Source: Chitinophaga pinensis (lineage in GTDB: Bacteria > Bacteroidota > Bacteroidia > Flavobacteriales_D > Crocinitomicaceae). From it: a stretch of DNA of 64,000 bases. The notes under the pieces were generated by a model that worked only from the letters and a program-made list of their open reading frames with translations, was not told the DNA's origin and did not search any database. Below, piece after piece: positions 46,228 through 54,820 of this stretch. Position 1 is the first letter of the stretch; every line of letters starts with the position of its first letter. The position numbers and the translations under genes were made by a program. Location of the stretch: positions 141,076-205,075 of the forward strand of contig CALPMT020000001.1 in NCBI GenBank assembly GCA_943324745.2. Reading direction: 5' to 3'.

Positions 46228-46458
46228 ATATTATGGGACAATAAATCTTTTTTTTATCATTTTTCTTTCCTGTTTTTTGGTTGTTCGAGAAATAAATTTT
46301 CAAGACAAACTAATAAATATAAATCTTTTAGAACACATTGAATGGATGAAAAATATGTGAGGACTACCTTATCGTTTTAGATAAATCGTACTAAAATTTA
46401 TAAAATCAACGTGTAACTTTTAATGTAGTCAAAAATCTACATCCAACATTTTAACAAA

Positions 46459-48960
46459 TTACCTCCAATTCAATACAAAATCCTCTTTAATTGGAACACT
46501 CCCTTTGTAACTGATATTAATTAAATGTTCTCCAGGTAAGAGTGAAATAAAATTTCTAGCATATTTTACCCCTAATTTCATAGACGAAAACCAAAGGTCT
46601 TGGAGAAACTTAGATGTATTTATTTTAATTATTGCAGTTTTGCTTAATGTATCTAAATTTATTATTTGCCAAACAAATTCTGAATTTTTCGCTTTTTTAT
46701 ACTGACCTAGATTCTCTACATGTACAAAAGATCGTTCGTTTCTTTTATTTGACGGTGTATTCCAATAAAATTTAACCAAATAATTTTTGATCGTTTCCTT
46801 AGATTCTATTGTTGGTAGCTTTATTTTTTGTTTAAAACCAGATTTAACATGAATTTTACGAGAATCTTTTTTTATTAAATTACCCGTTAATGATGATAAT
46901 TCGCTAACTAGCTCCGTTTCAAATTCATCTGGAGCATCAGAAACAAAGTAATATTCCTCGTCTCCTATTTTATCTGTTTTTTCTAAGATTGTAACATCTT
47001 GATAATCTTCTTTTACTCGATATTGTAAGGCTTTCCAATTCCCATAATAATCGATACTCGACCACGTTGGAGCAGTCCAACAATCGTTCAACTGCCAAAA
47101 AATAGTTCCCATACAGGTTGGTGCATTCAATCGATGGGATGAAATTGCAATACTTACGGCTTTTGCTTGAGTCAATTGAGAAAAATAAACAAACTCTTTA
47201 AAATTTTCAGCTTTACCAAATAGTATATCGGAATGTTTTTTTATCATTCCATTTCCAACATAACTTTTTTGATGATTTTTCATTACTGACGAATTCAAAT
47301 CCCAATCCGTTATGTTACTAAAGCTTAATAAGGTACTATACTCGGGAAATGATTGAAAACCATATTCAGCATTGAATCGTCCTGACTTTCTTCCGAAATC
47401 TTCAATCGGATCTTTTCCATGCCATACACCCCAATAATGTTGGGTTCCATGCGGGAAATCTTCTTTTTCTGTCCAATGGCCTAAGGGAGAAGTGTGTATG
47501 TATGGGATAAACGTATTTTCATCAATTATTTTTGGAATTAACTTTTTAAACAATGCATCATACCCTTCTTCAATGATTGCTTGTTGTTTATTCGTAATCT
47601 GATATTTTGGTCTGAACCCCCAGTATTTCCAAGCAACATCTACTTCGTTGTTTCCATTAAATTGTATGACTGAGGGATGTGCTGCTATACGGGGTATTTG
47701 GTATGATAATTCCTCACGCACATTTTCCAAAAAACTAGAATCCCCAGGATACATCGCACAGGCAAACATGACATCTTGCCAAACCATAATTCCTTGCCTA
47801 TCGCATTCTTGGTAAAAAACCTCGTCTGGATAATACCCTCCTCCCCATACGCGTACGATATTGAAATTTGCCTCTTTCATTTGTTGCACCATCGTTCGAA
47901 TAGACTCATCCGTAACGCGTGCTGGAAACACATCTTGAGGAATATAGTTTGCCCCCTTACAAAATATCGGGCGACCATTAATCTTAAAATAATAAGAAGT
48001 TCCTACAGAATCTTTTTCTTGAATAAGTTCGCTTGTTCTGACTCCAAACTCCACCTTTACAGAATCGATGAACCAACCTTCAACATTGAGTACTCTCCAT
48101 GTATCCTGGTATAGGTATGGTTCCCCTTGTCCACGAGGCCACCAAAGTTTAGGATTCTTCAAAATAACCGTATCAAATGCTTCTCCATTATTTACCCTTA
48201 AAGCAAAATCCTGATAAAACAATTCGCTTTGAATAAATATCACAGAATTTCTATTAAATCTTTCGTCAGCAAACTTAAGATTAATGGTAAGAACTGCTTC
48301 TTTTTCCTTTATTTCTTTTGTTTCTACTTTAGCCCAAACAATTCTATTCATATCATATTTTCGAATTTCTATGGGTTTTCTGAAACCAATTGTGTTCATG
48401 CGTAATGCCCAATCCCAACCAAATTGGTATTGCGGTTTGCGTGTTAATGGAGCAACAGCTATTTCACCATTATCATTTGGAGCTGGATAAGTAACCTCTC
48501 GATTTGCATAGTTTTTTTTGTGGTACAAAACAGGAGGTGTAAATACAATTTTCACTTTATTCAATCCTATTTTTACGTAGGACTTTAATTGCACCGAATG
48601 TGGAATAAATGCGTTTGCAGTTGTTTTAACCAAACTATCATTAATATAGATGGATGCATACGTATCTAACGTTGGGAAATACATCTCCAAAAAATCAAAT
48701 TTAAAATCTTCTGGAGAACATTGAAATTCAGATTCAAACTCCCAAGTATAATTTTCGATCCATGTAAATTTCGCTTCATTTTCGCCAATAAAGGGATCTG
48801 GAAGTTCTCCTGCAGCTATCAATACTTCTTGAACAGTTTGATTTGTTCCAGCATCTATCCACACTTTTTTAATAGGGTGAAACAACTTCCAATGCAAGGG
48901 TTTTTGTCCCATGGCAAGCAAGACTTGAACTAAAAATATGCTAAACACTAAATACTTCAT
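46459..48960 (-). CDS. Secreted beta-mannosidase, glycoside hydrolase family 2
   Basis: An 833-residue GH2 enzyme releasing beta-D-mannose from oligosaccharide ends (N-glycan or mannan breakdown). The signal peptide is MKYLVFSIFLVQVLLAMGQ. A beta-sandwich sugar-binding domain (DLEMYFPTLDTYASIYIN-like block) is followed by an immunoglobulin-like domain. The TIM barrel begins about residue 310 (FKINGRPIFCKGANYIPQD). The acid/base Glu is in FNGNNEVD (about residue 438) and the likely nucleophile Glu in NAEYGFQSFP (about residue 530). The WGGGYYPDEVFYQECDRQGIMVWQD segment is typical of beta-mannosidases. The C-terminus holds further beta domains. No SusC/D pair or other glycosidase is nearby. Confidence 0.93.
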   Translation of the reverse strand: MKYLVFSIFLVQVLLAMGQKPLHWKLFHPIKKVWIDAGTNQTVQEVLIAAGELPDPFIGENEAKFTWIENYTWEFESEFQCSPEDFKFDFLEMYFPTLDTYASIYINDSLVKTTANAFIPHSVQLKSYVKIGLNKVKIVFTPPVLYHKKNYANREVTYPAPNDNGEIAVAPLTRKPQYQFGWDWALRMNTIGFRKPIEIRKYDMNRIVWAKVETKEIKEKEAVLTINLKFADERFNRNSVIFIQSELFYQDFALRVNNGEAFDTVILKNPKLWWPRGQGEPYLYQDTWRVLNVEGWFIDSVKVEFGVRTSELIQEKDSVGTSYYFKINGRPIFCKGANYIPQDVFPARVTDESIRTMVQQMKEANFNIVRVWGGGYYPDEVFYQECDRQGIMVWQDVMFACAMYPGDSSFLENVREELSYQIPRIAAHPSVIQFNGNNEVDVAWKYWGFRPKYQITNKQQAIIEEGYDALFKKLIPKIIDENTFIPYIHTSPLGHWTEKEDFPHGTQHYWGVWHGKDPIEDFGRKSGRFNAEYGFQSFPEYSTLLSFSNITDWDLNSSVMKNHQKSYVGNGMIKKHSDILFGKAENFKEFVYFSQLTQAKAVSIAISSHRLNAPTCMGTIFWQLNDCWTAPTWSSIDYYGNWKALQYRVKEDYQDVTILEKTDKIGDEEYYFVSDAPDEFETELVSELSSLTGNLIKKDSRKIHVKSGFKQKIKLPTIESKETIKNYLVKFYWNTPSNKRNERSFVHVENLGQYKKAKNSEFVWQIINLDTLSKTAIIKINTSKFLQDLWFSSMKLGVKYARNFISLLPGEHLINISYKGSVPIKEDFVLNWR

Positions 48961-49065
48961 ACTACATGAATATACGCAAAAATTGGATGAAAAATTGAAA
49001 AAATGCTAATTTATATCATTTTTAACCATGAATAAACTTCGCAACTTTGACTAAAATTGAATGTT

Positions 49066-49269
49066 ATGAATTTCTTTACACGAAAAACTACCTGGACTAA
49101 TTGGGAATTGATTCCTTTGAAATTAGCGATTGCATCTATCTACTTATTATTAGGTGCAATGTTTTGGAAAGAAGTCAAAGAATTTGCCGGAATTATAGGT
49201 ATACTTTTTGGAATCACTGTAATGATTTCGTTGTATTTATGGCTAAGGAAAATGAAGGAGAAAAATTAA
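49066..49269 (+). CDS. Small membrane protein with two helices, unknown function
   Basis: A 67-residue protein with two hydrophobic segments (about residues 19-35 and 41-60) separated by a short KEVKEFAG turn, and a charged LRKMKEKN tail. It is not recognised. The ATG at 49066 is preferred over TTG at 49057. It is divergent from the beta-mannosidase gene and convergent with the Rrf2 regulator, with 7 bases between stops. A possible link to the sulfur region is only positional. Confidence 0.6.
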   Translation: MNFFTRKTTWTNWELIPLKLAIASIYLLLGAMFWKEVKEFAGIIGILFGITVMISLYLWLRKMKEKN

Positions 49270-49276
49270 ATCGAAT

Positions 49277-49726
49277 TTATTTAACTCCAAATTTCATTCT
49301 TAAATTTTCTTCACGCTCCATCATATCTGAAAGACTTGTTTTAGAAAGAATGCGTATTGTTGCTTCGCGTACCTCAAGCATCACATCATGCAATCCACAG
49401 GTAGCCTCATTTGCACACTCTTCACACGTTTCGTAAAAATTCAAACTAACACAAGGCAACATAGCTATTGGTCCACCAGAAATACGAATAATCTGACTTA
49501 ACACTATTTCTTGTGGATGTTTTGCCAAATAATAACCTCCACTTGCTCCCATTTTACTATGAACTAATCCATTATTTCTTAATTCAACTAAAATTGCCTC
49601 TAAAAATTTTCTTGGAATTTTTTCTTCTTCTGAAATTGTAGAAATTCTTAATGGTGCAGAATTTCCATAATTTTTAGCTAAAGCAATCAATGCTTTAATA
49701 GCATATTTGGATTTTTTAGATAGCAT
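49277..49726 (-). CDS. Rrf2 family transcriptional regulator, possibly cysteine/sulfur regulator
   Basis: A 149-residue Rrf2-type winged-helix regulator. The DNA-binding half has SKKSKYAIKALIALA and RKFLEAILVELRNNGLV, with the wing KMGASGGYYLAK. The C-terminal half contains Cys92, Cys101, Cys104 and Cys110 (spacing C-x8-C-x2-C-x5-C), similar to but not identical with the IscR iron-sulfur pattern. It may bind an Fe-S cluster or sense cysteine (CymR-like); this is inference. It is divergent from metX and next to the SAM riboswitch leader, which suggests that it controls the sulfur operon. A partial -7 element (minus TATATTTG at 49739-49746) lies just upstream. Confidence 0.9.
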   Translation of the reverse strand: MLSKKSKYAIKALIALAKNYGNSAPLRISTISEEEKIPRKFLEAILVELRNNGLVHSKMGASGGYYLAKHPQEIVLSQIIRISGGPIAMLPCVSLNFYETCEECANEATCGLHDVMLEVREATIRILSKTSLSDMMEREENLRMKFGVK

Positions 49727-49803
49727 TGTTTTTTTTTACAAATATAAAAAAAGAACTATCAATAAGGTAGAATTAGAGGAAATTAAATTCATATTTAGAT
49801 TTA

Positions 49804-49832
49804 TTGTTTATTGAATTATTTCAATATATTTG
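49804..49832 (+). promoter_or_regulatory. Promoter of the SAM riboswitch-metX operon
   Basis: TTG (49804-49806), 18 bases, then TATATTTG (49825-49832). This is a full match to the Bacteroidota consensus. Transcription would begin near 49839, upstream of the riboswitch aptamer. Confidence 0.65.
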
Positions 49833-49858
49833 CATTGTCAATCGTCACACACGTGATT

Positions 49859-49966
49859 CTTGATTTATAAAGAAGAGGTGAGAGACTGGCTCAGTGAACC
49901 TCTGGCAACCAACTGTAAGTCTACTTAGTTAGATTGGAAAATCGGTGCCAAATCCAGATTTCAATG
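49859..49966 (+). ncRNA. SAM-I (S-box) riboswitch
   Basis: A SAM-responsive leader for metX. Core elements: AGAGG (in 49873-49879) pairing with CCTCT (about 49908-49913) as P2, the loop GAGAGACTGGCTCAGTGAA, then the conserved GGCAACC (49914-49920). AACT/AGTT form P3, GATT/AATC form P4, and GGTGCCAAATCC (49944-49955) follows. P1 is short and not clear; TTGA (49859-49862) could pair with TCAA (49961-49964). No T-rich terminator lies between the aptamer and the ATG at 50001, so control by access to the start codon or RNA start is possible. Confidence 0.92.
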
Positions 49967-50000
49967 CATAGTGCTTTGGAAGAATATAAATTTAAAGAAG

Positions 50001-51026
50001 ATGAATCAAGTAAACACTTTTTACTTTCCTAGTGAATTTCTGTTAGAATCTGGTAATTCTTTACCCAATTTAGAAATTTCGTACCACACCTTCGGAACAC
50101 TCACTCCTACTTCAAAAATAATTTGGGTATGTCATTCATTAACAGCAAATTCGGATGTTTCCGATTGGTGGAATGGATTATTTGGTGCAGGTGATTTGTT
50201 TGATAAACCAGAATATTTTATTATTTGTGCAAATATAATTGGCTCTTGTTACGGAAGTACAGGTCCATTATCTGAACACCTTCCTAGTTCACATGCATAT
50301 CTGAAATTTCCTGCAATTACGCCAAGGGATATGGCGAATGCACATCAATTATTAAAAACGGAACTTGCTATTGATAAAATACATGTATTGATAGGCTCTT
50401 CTTTAGGTGGACATCAAGCACAAGAATTTGCATACATTCTCCAAGAGAAATTGGAAAAATTAGTGTTAATTGCCACTAACGCTAAACACTCCCCTTTTGG
50501 AATAGCATTTAACGAATCGCAGCGTTTAACATTATTAGCAGATGAGACATTTGAACAGGAAATTCCGGAAGGAGGACTCAAGGGACTCAAAGCCGCTCGG
50601 AGTATTGCCATGTTAAGTTATCGTTCCTATGAAGGGTATTTAAAAACACAAGCAGAAACTTCCAACGAACTTACCGACAACTTCAAAGCAAGTTCATACC
50701 AAGCGTATCAAGGACAAAAACTAGTGAATCGTTTTAATGCTTATTCCTACTGGTATTTAAGTAAAGCGATGGATAGTCACAACATCGGAAGAAATCGTTC
50801 TTCGATGGAAGAAGCACTTGCCGCCATTTCAGCCAAAACGTTGGTCATTGGAATTTCAAGTGATTTACTTTTTCCTGTTAATGAACAAGCATTTTTAGCA
50901 GAACATATTCCACATGCCCATTTGGAAATTATTGATTCCATATTTGGTCATGATGGATTTTTAGTAGAAACAAAAACATTAGAAAACTTATTAATAAACT
51001 TTTTACATAACGAAAATGAGAAATAA
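50001..51026 (+). CDS. metX: Homoserine O-acetyltransferase
   Basis: Acetylates L-homoserine with acetyl-CoA to O-acetylhomoserine, first step of methionine synthesis. The 341-residue alpha/beta hydrolase fold protein is of the short MetX type. WVCHSLTANSDVSDWW contains the oxyanion/substrate block. The nucleophile is in GSSLGGHQAQE. The Asp and His of the triad are expected in DLLFPV and FGHDGFL. In many Bacteroidota the donor is acetyl-CoA; succinyl-CoA cannot be ruled out. The start is ATG 50001 (MNQVNTFYFP); a GTG at 49971 lies next to the riboswitch and adds unlikely residues. It overlaps the homoserine dehydrogenase gene by 11 bases. Confidence 0.95.
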   Translation: MNQVNTFYFPSEFLLESGNSLPNLEISYHTFGTLTPTSKIIWVCHSLTANSDVSDWWNGLFGAGDLFDKPEYFIICANIIGSCYGSTGPLSEHLPSSHAYLKFPAITPRDMANAHQLLKTELAIDKIHVLIGSSLGGHQAQEFAYILQEKLEKLVLIATNAKHSPFGIAFNESQRLTLLADETFEQEIPEGGLKGLKAARSIAMLSYRSYEGYLKTQAETSNELTDNFKASSYQAYQGQKLVNRFNAYSYWYLSKAMDSHNIGRNRSSMEEALAAISAKTLVIGISSDLLFPVNEQAFLAEHIPHAHLEIIDSIFGHDGFLVETKTLENLLINFLHNENEK

Positions 51027-52194
51027 ATTAAACATTGGTCTTTTTGGATTTGGGTGCGTAGGAAACGGATTATACGACGTTTTAAATAAGTCCAACTTAT
51101 TAGATGCAAGTATAGCTAAGATCGTAGTTAAAAGTGCAGGAAAAAAACGTAGTATCAGTGAAGATCATTTTTCGTATGATAAAAACGATATTTTGACAGA
51201 CGATACGATTAATGTTGTAGTAGAATTAATCGACGATTCAAAGGCTGCATTTGAAATAGTATCCGAGGCATTATCCCGCAAAAAACATGTAGTAACAGCA
51301 AATAAAAAAATGTTAGCCGAAAACTTGGATACATTATTAGCATTAGCAAAAGAAAATAAAGTTTCCTTGTTATACGAAGCTTCTGTTGGAGGATCTATTC
51401 CGATTATTCGTAATCTAGAAGAATATTATAACAATGATTCACTATCTGGTGTGTTGGGAATTGTGAACGGTACAACTAATTACATTTTGACGCAAACAAA
51501 TTATGGAAAAGATTATGAAACAGCATTAGCAGAAGCGACCGAATTAGGTTTTGCAGAATCAGATCCAACATTGGATGTGGATGCGTACGATTCTAAATTT
51601 AAGTTGTTGCTATTAATCAAACACGCTTTTGGGTTGACTCTAACTCCAGCACAAATTTTTAATTATGGTATTCGAAATATTAAACCTCAAGATGTTAAAT
51701 ATGCTTCTGAAAAAGGATATCGTTTAAAGTTATTCTCCCGCGGAGAAAAAATCGGAAATAAAATTTATGGTTTTGTATCTCCACATTTTATTACAGAAGA
51801 TAATGTTGCTTATAATGTAAATAATGAATTTAACTCAGTTACTGTAGAAGCATTATTTTCCGACAAACAATTGTTTCAAGGGAAAGGTGCAGGAGCCTAC
51901 CCTACAGCAAGTGCTGTGTTATCGGATATTTCTGCATTACAATTTGATTATTCCTACGAATATAAAAAATCAGAAAACATAGATCCCCTTGAATTTAGCA
52001 ATGATCTTACATTGAAAATTTATGCAGGATCATCTTCTATTGAGCACTTAGACATATTCCAATGGATTGAAAAAGAAGAAATTTTCCAAGGAAAAGAGTA
52101 TGCTTACATCACAGGAATCATAAACCTCAAAAATATTGTTGGAATTGATTTCAATAAAAAACACGATGTGTTTTTTGCCGTATTACCTGAGTAA
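51016..52194 (+). CDS. hom: Homoserine dehydrogenase
   Basis: NAD(P)H-dependent reduction of aspartate semialdehyde to homoserine, the substrate of MetX. The 392-residue monofunctional enzyme has the Rossmann motif NIGLFGFGCVGNGLYDVL, then ANKKMLAE and YEASVGGSIPIIRNLEEYY. The catalytic Lys/Asp block is GTTNYILT, then GFAESDPTLDVDAYDSKFKLLLL. The C-terminal 60 residues may be a small regulatory part; no full ACT domain is clear. Its position under a SAM riboswitch puts this branch-point enzyme under methionine control. A palindrome lies immediately after its stop codon. Confidence 0.95.
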   Translation: MRNKLNIGLFGFGCVGNGLYDVLNKSNLLDASIAKIVVKSAGKKRSISEDHFSYDKNDILTDDTINVVVELIDDSKAAFEIVSEALSRKKHVVTANKKMLAENLDTLLALAKENKVSLLYEASVGGSIPIIRNLEEYYNNDSLSGVLGIVNGTTNYILTQTNYGKDYETALAEATELGFAESDPTLDVDAYDSKFKLLLLIKHAFGLTLTPAQIFNYGIRNIKPQDVKYASEKGYRLKLFSRGEKIGNKIYGFVSPHFITEDNVAYNVNNEFNSVTVEALFSDKQLFQGKGAGAYPTASAVLSDISALQFDYSYEYKKSENIDPLEFSNDLTLKIYAGSSSIEHLDIFQWIEKEEIFQGKEYAYITGIINLKNIVGIDFNKKHDVFFAVLPE

Positions 52195-52195
52195 A

Positions 52196-52214
52196 GATGT
52201 TGCACTGCAACATC
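52196..52214. repeat. GATGTTGCA/TGCAACATC palindrome
   Basis: GATGTTGCA (52196-52204) and TGCAACATC (52206-52214) are perfect complements around one base. They sit just after the homoserine dehydrogenase stop codon. The same arms occur at 41776-41796, so this is a dispersed repeat; a terminator role is possible as a T-rich stretch follows. Confidence 0.85.
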
Positions 52215-52242
52215 CATTTTTGAATAAAATGAAAACATAAAA

Positions 52243-52740
52243 ATGAAAAACGAACCGTTGGCGTGGTACATTGCAGGTCCTTTGATTGGATTAATTGTAC
52301 CTGCATTATTGATTTTAAAAGAAAAACAATTTGGAATTTCATCTTCCTATCGTTTTTTACTTTCTGGATTTACAAAAAAACTCGGTTATTTTAATTACAA
52401 CCGTGAACAAGATGCTTGGCAATTTTATTTTGCGATTGGCTTGGTATTGACTGGATTGTTTTATAATTGGAATGGATATGATTTGAATGCATTGAAAACC
52501 ACCGTAGGGAGCGTAAAATTTTACGCCCCTACGAGTGGTTTTTATGACCTATCCAATTGGGCTATCTTTCTGTTTGGTGGTGTATTGATTGGATTTGGAT
52601 CTCGTTATTCCAATGGCTGTACTGCAGGACACTGTATCATGGGGATGTCTCAATTTTCTTTAACATCCTTTATTGCAACGATTGGATTTTTTATTGGTGG
52701 TTTATTCGCAACTTATTTTATTATTCCCTACTTATTCTAA
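52243..52740 (+). CDS. YeeE/YedE family transporter, N-terminal half
   Basis: A 165-residue membrane protein with four to five hydrophobic segments. The signature FGSRYSNGCTAGHCIMGMSQFSLTSF with two conserved Cys is that of YeeE/YedE proteins, some of which import thiosulfate. This half-size version works with the next gene as two parts of one transporter (inference by family). It begins 29 bases after the palindrome. A REP-like palindrome (52503-52533) is read in frame and encodes part of TTVGSVKFYAPTSG, which probably forms an extra loop. It lies in the sulfur operon, so thiosulfate or sulfide supply to MetZ is likely. Confidence 0.9.
   Translation: MKNEPLAWYIAGPLIGLIVPALLILKEKQFGISSSYRFLLSGFTKKLGYFNYNREQDAWQFYFAIGLVLTGLFYNWNGYDLNALKTTVGSVKFYAPTSGFYDLSNWAIFLFGGVLIGFGSRYSNGCTAGHCIMGMSQFSLTSFIATIGFFIGGLFATYFIIPYLF
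52503..52533. repeat. REP-like palindrome inside the YeeE coding region
   Basis: The left arm CGTAGGG-A-GCGTAAAA pairs with TTTTACGCCCCTACG, giving 15 paired bases with one bulged A (52510). It is richer in GC than the flanks and stays in frame with the gene. Confidence 0.8.
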
Positions 52741-52741
52741 G

Positions 52742-53167
52742 ATGAAAAAATTAATTAACATAGCATCATTTATACTTTTAGGAATCTACTTTGCTACTGT
52801 ATTAACCGAAGCGCAAGCAATTTCTTGGTACCGAATACAAGAAATGTTTTATTTTAAATCCTTTCACATGTATGGATTATTGGGTTCAGCAATTGCAACC
52901 AGTGCATTAAGTCTTTGGATTATTAAAAAATTTAACATTAAAAGTGTAAATCATAACCCAATCGAAGTCAAAGACAAACCTTTTCAATGGAAAGCAAATT
53001 TAGGCGGAGGGATAATTTTTGGTTTAGGTTGGGGACTTACAGGTGCTTGTTCTGCGCCATTATTTATATCTTTAGGAATAAATTGGAAAATCGGTATCCT
53101 ACTACTCATAGGGGCTTTAGCCGGAACCTATTTATACGGAATATTAAAAGACAAATTACCACATTAA
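52742..53167 (+). CDS. YeeE/YedE (DUF6691-type) transporter, C-terminal half
   Basis: A 141-residue membrane protein with about four hydrophobic segments. FGLGWGLTGACSAPLFISLG is the partner motif with its single conserved Cys. It probably completes the channel with the preceding half. ATG 52742 is one base after the preceding stop; the earlier TTG reading overlaps the first gene and is rejected. The OsmC gene follows one base after its stop. Confidence 0.9.
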   Translation: MKKLINIASFILLGIYFATVLTEAQAISWYRIQEMFYFKSFHMYGLLGSAIATSALSLWIIKKFNIKSVNHNPIEVKDKPFQWKANLGGGIIFGLGWGLTGACSAPLFISLGINWKIGILLLIGALAGTYLYGILKDKLPH

Positions 53168-53168
53168 T

Positions 53169-53579
53169 ATGGCATTAACACTTACCCGACTAAACGATAA
53201 AATGGCTTTCGAAGCGACGAGCGACGATGGTGTTAAAATTCAATTTGATTGTAATCCAGCAATTGGTGGCGAAGGTTTAGGAATTAGACCAATGGATGGT
53301 TTAGCTTCTTGTGTTGCCGCTTGTGCAAGTATTGATATCGTTTTGATTTTAAAGAAAAAACGTATTGAACTTAAAAAATACGAGGTAGAAATCAATACTG
53401 TAAAGAAAGACACCGTTCCTTCTCCATTTACTGAAATCCACTTAGTTTTTCACATTTCACCAGAAGATCCAATTGACCAAGTATCCAAAGCAGTAGCATT
53501 GGGTGTCGAAAAATATTGTTCTGTTTCTGCGAGCTTAGATCCTACGATTCAGATTACACATAAAGTTGTTCAAGACTAA
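53169..53579 (+). CDS. OsmC family protein
   Basis: A 136-residue OsmC/Ohr-like protein. The two conserved cysteines of the family are in ASCVAACASIDI and EKYCSVSASLDP, and the Arg/Glu-type region is around GEGLGIRPMDGL. OsmC-like proteins reduce organic hydroperoxides or handle persulfides. Next to YeeE transporters and homocysteine synthesis, a role in sulfane-sulfur handling is more likely here than peroxide defence; this is inference. One base separates it from the YeeE half. Confidence 0.92.
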   Translation: MALTLTRLNDKMAFEATSDDGVKIQFDCNPAIGGEGLGIRPMDGLASCVAACASIDIVLILKKKRIELKKYEVEINTVKKDTVPSPFTEIHLVFHISPEDPIDQVSKAVALGVEKYCSVSASLDPTIQITHKVVQD

Positions 53580-53638
53580 TAATTTAAAGAATCACCCTCC
53601 TTTAACCTCCCACGGGACGGAAGTTTAAAATTTGTCAG

Positions 53639-54820
53639 ATGAAAAAAGATTACTTAAAAACGGCTCAAAAAGAAACGGTTGCAATTCGTAAACACATTGA
53701 CCGTACGTATCAAAAAGAACACTCCATACCACTCTATTTAACTAGTAGTTTTACGTTTGATTCTGCTGAAGAAATGGCTGCAGTTTTTGCAGATGAGCAA
53801 GAAGGTAATATATACTCACGCTATTCTAATCCGAATGTTCAGGAATTGATTGATAAAGTAGCTTTATTGGAAAATGCTGAAAGTGGTTGGGCGACTTCCT
53901 CTGGAATGGCTGCGGTTTTCACAACATTTGCTGCTTTATTGCAAGCTGGTGACCATATTGTTTCAAGTCGCTCTGTTTTCGGTTCAACACATCGTTTGTT
54001 TACTGAAATATTTCCAAAATGGGGTATCACGACGACTTATGTCGATGCTCTTGATTACGATGGATATAAAAATGCCATTCAAGAAAATACAAAGATTTTA
54101 TATTTAGAAACTCCTTCGAACCCTGCATTAGAAATCATTGATTTGGAGGTTGTTGGTGAAATTTGTAAAAATGCCAATATACTTTTTGCAGTAGATAATT
54201 GTTTTGCAACACCTGTTTTACAAAGACCTATTGACTTAGGAGCACATATCTCCATTCATTCTACAACAAAATTCATGGATGGTCAAGGACGTACATTGGG
54301 TGGTTTGATTTTGGCTAACAAAGAAATCATTGCTAAGATTGAGGGATTTGCAAGACACACAGGGCCCGCGTTGAGTCCATTTAACGCTTGGATTATTTCT
54401 AAATCGATAGAGACTTTACATCTGCGTGTGAATCACATGAGTAATACAGCACATAAAATCGCTAAGAAATTAGAGAAACATAGTGCAATATCGTTTGTAA
54501 AATATCCTTTTTTAGAAAGTCATCCAAATTACAAAACGGCTAAAAAACAAATGTTTGGCGGTGGGGGAATCGTTACTTTTGAAATTAAAGGCGGATTAGA
54601 TGCTGGACGAAATTTCTTAAATAAACTGCAATTATTCTCTTTGACACCAAATTTAGGGGATGCTAAAAGTATTGCAACACATCCGGCATCTACGACACAT
54701 TCTAAATTAAAACCAGAAGAACGTTTGGCTGTTGGAATTTCAGACGGATTAGTCAGGCTTTCTATCGGATTAGAACATATTGATGATATTTGGAGTGATA
54801 TCAAACAAGCATTGTCTTAA
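53639..54820 (+). CDS. O-acetyl/O-succinylhomoserine sulfhydrylase-like PLP enzyme (MetZ-like)
   Basis: A 393-residue PLP enzyme of the Cys/Met metabolism family. Conserved parts: YSRYSNPN near residue 62, ATSSGMAA, YLETPSNP, FAVDNCFATP and the PLP-lysine HSTTKFMDGQGR. The motif GQGR after the lysine and LSPFNAW resemble O-succinylhomoserine sulfhydrylase (MetZ) or cystathionine gamma-synthase. With MetX upstream it probably makes homocysteine from O-acetylhomoserine and sulfide. The ATG 53639 lies 59 bases after osmC; that gap holds a slightly GC-richer stretch without a clear signal. The MBL gene starts directly after its TAA. Confidence 0.92.
   Translation: MKKDYLKTAQKETVAIRKHIDRTYQKEHSIPLYLTSSFTFDSAEEMAAVFADEQEGNIYSRYSNPNVQELIDKVALLENAESGWATSSGMAAVFTTFAALLQAGDHIVSSRSVFGSTHRLFTEIFPKWGITTTYVDALDYDGYKNAIQENTKILYLETPSNPALEIIDLEVVGEICKNANILFAVDNCFATPVLQRPIDLGAHISIHSTTKFMDGQGRTLGGLILANKEIIAKIEGFARHTGPALSPFNAWIISKSIETLHLRVNHMSNTAHKIAKKLEKHSAISFVKYPFLESHPNYKTAKKQMFGGGGIVTFEIKGGLDAGRNFLNKLQLFSLTPNLGDAKSIATHPASTTHSKLKPEERLAVGISDGLVRLSIGLEHIDDIWSDIKQALS

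Noticed and set aside
46228..46458. Possible small RNA or tRNA in the gap after recQ
   Set aside because: No cloverleaf or conserved structure; only a weak 5-bp hairpin near 46422-46440.
52673..52741. Longer N-terminus for the second YeeE/YedE gene from a TTG codon
   Set aside because: It overlaps the first YeeE gene by 68 bases in another frame; the ATG at 52742 gives a normal membrane start.
53580..53638. GC-richer stretch before the metZ-like gene that might be a riboswitch or attenuator
   Set aside because: Only a few short complementary pieces are present and no known aptamer core is seen; 59 bases is too short for an S-box.
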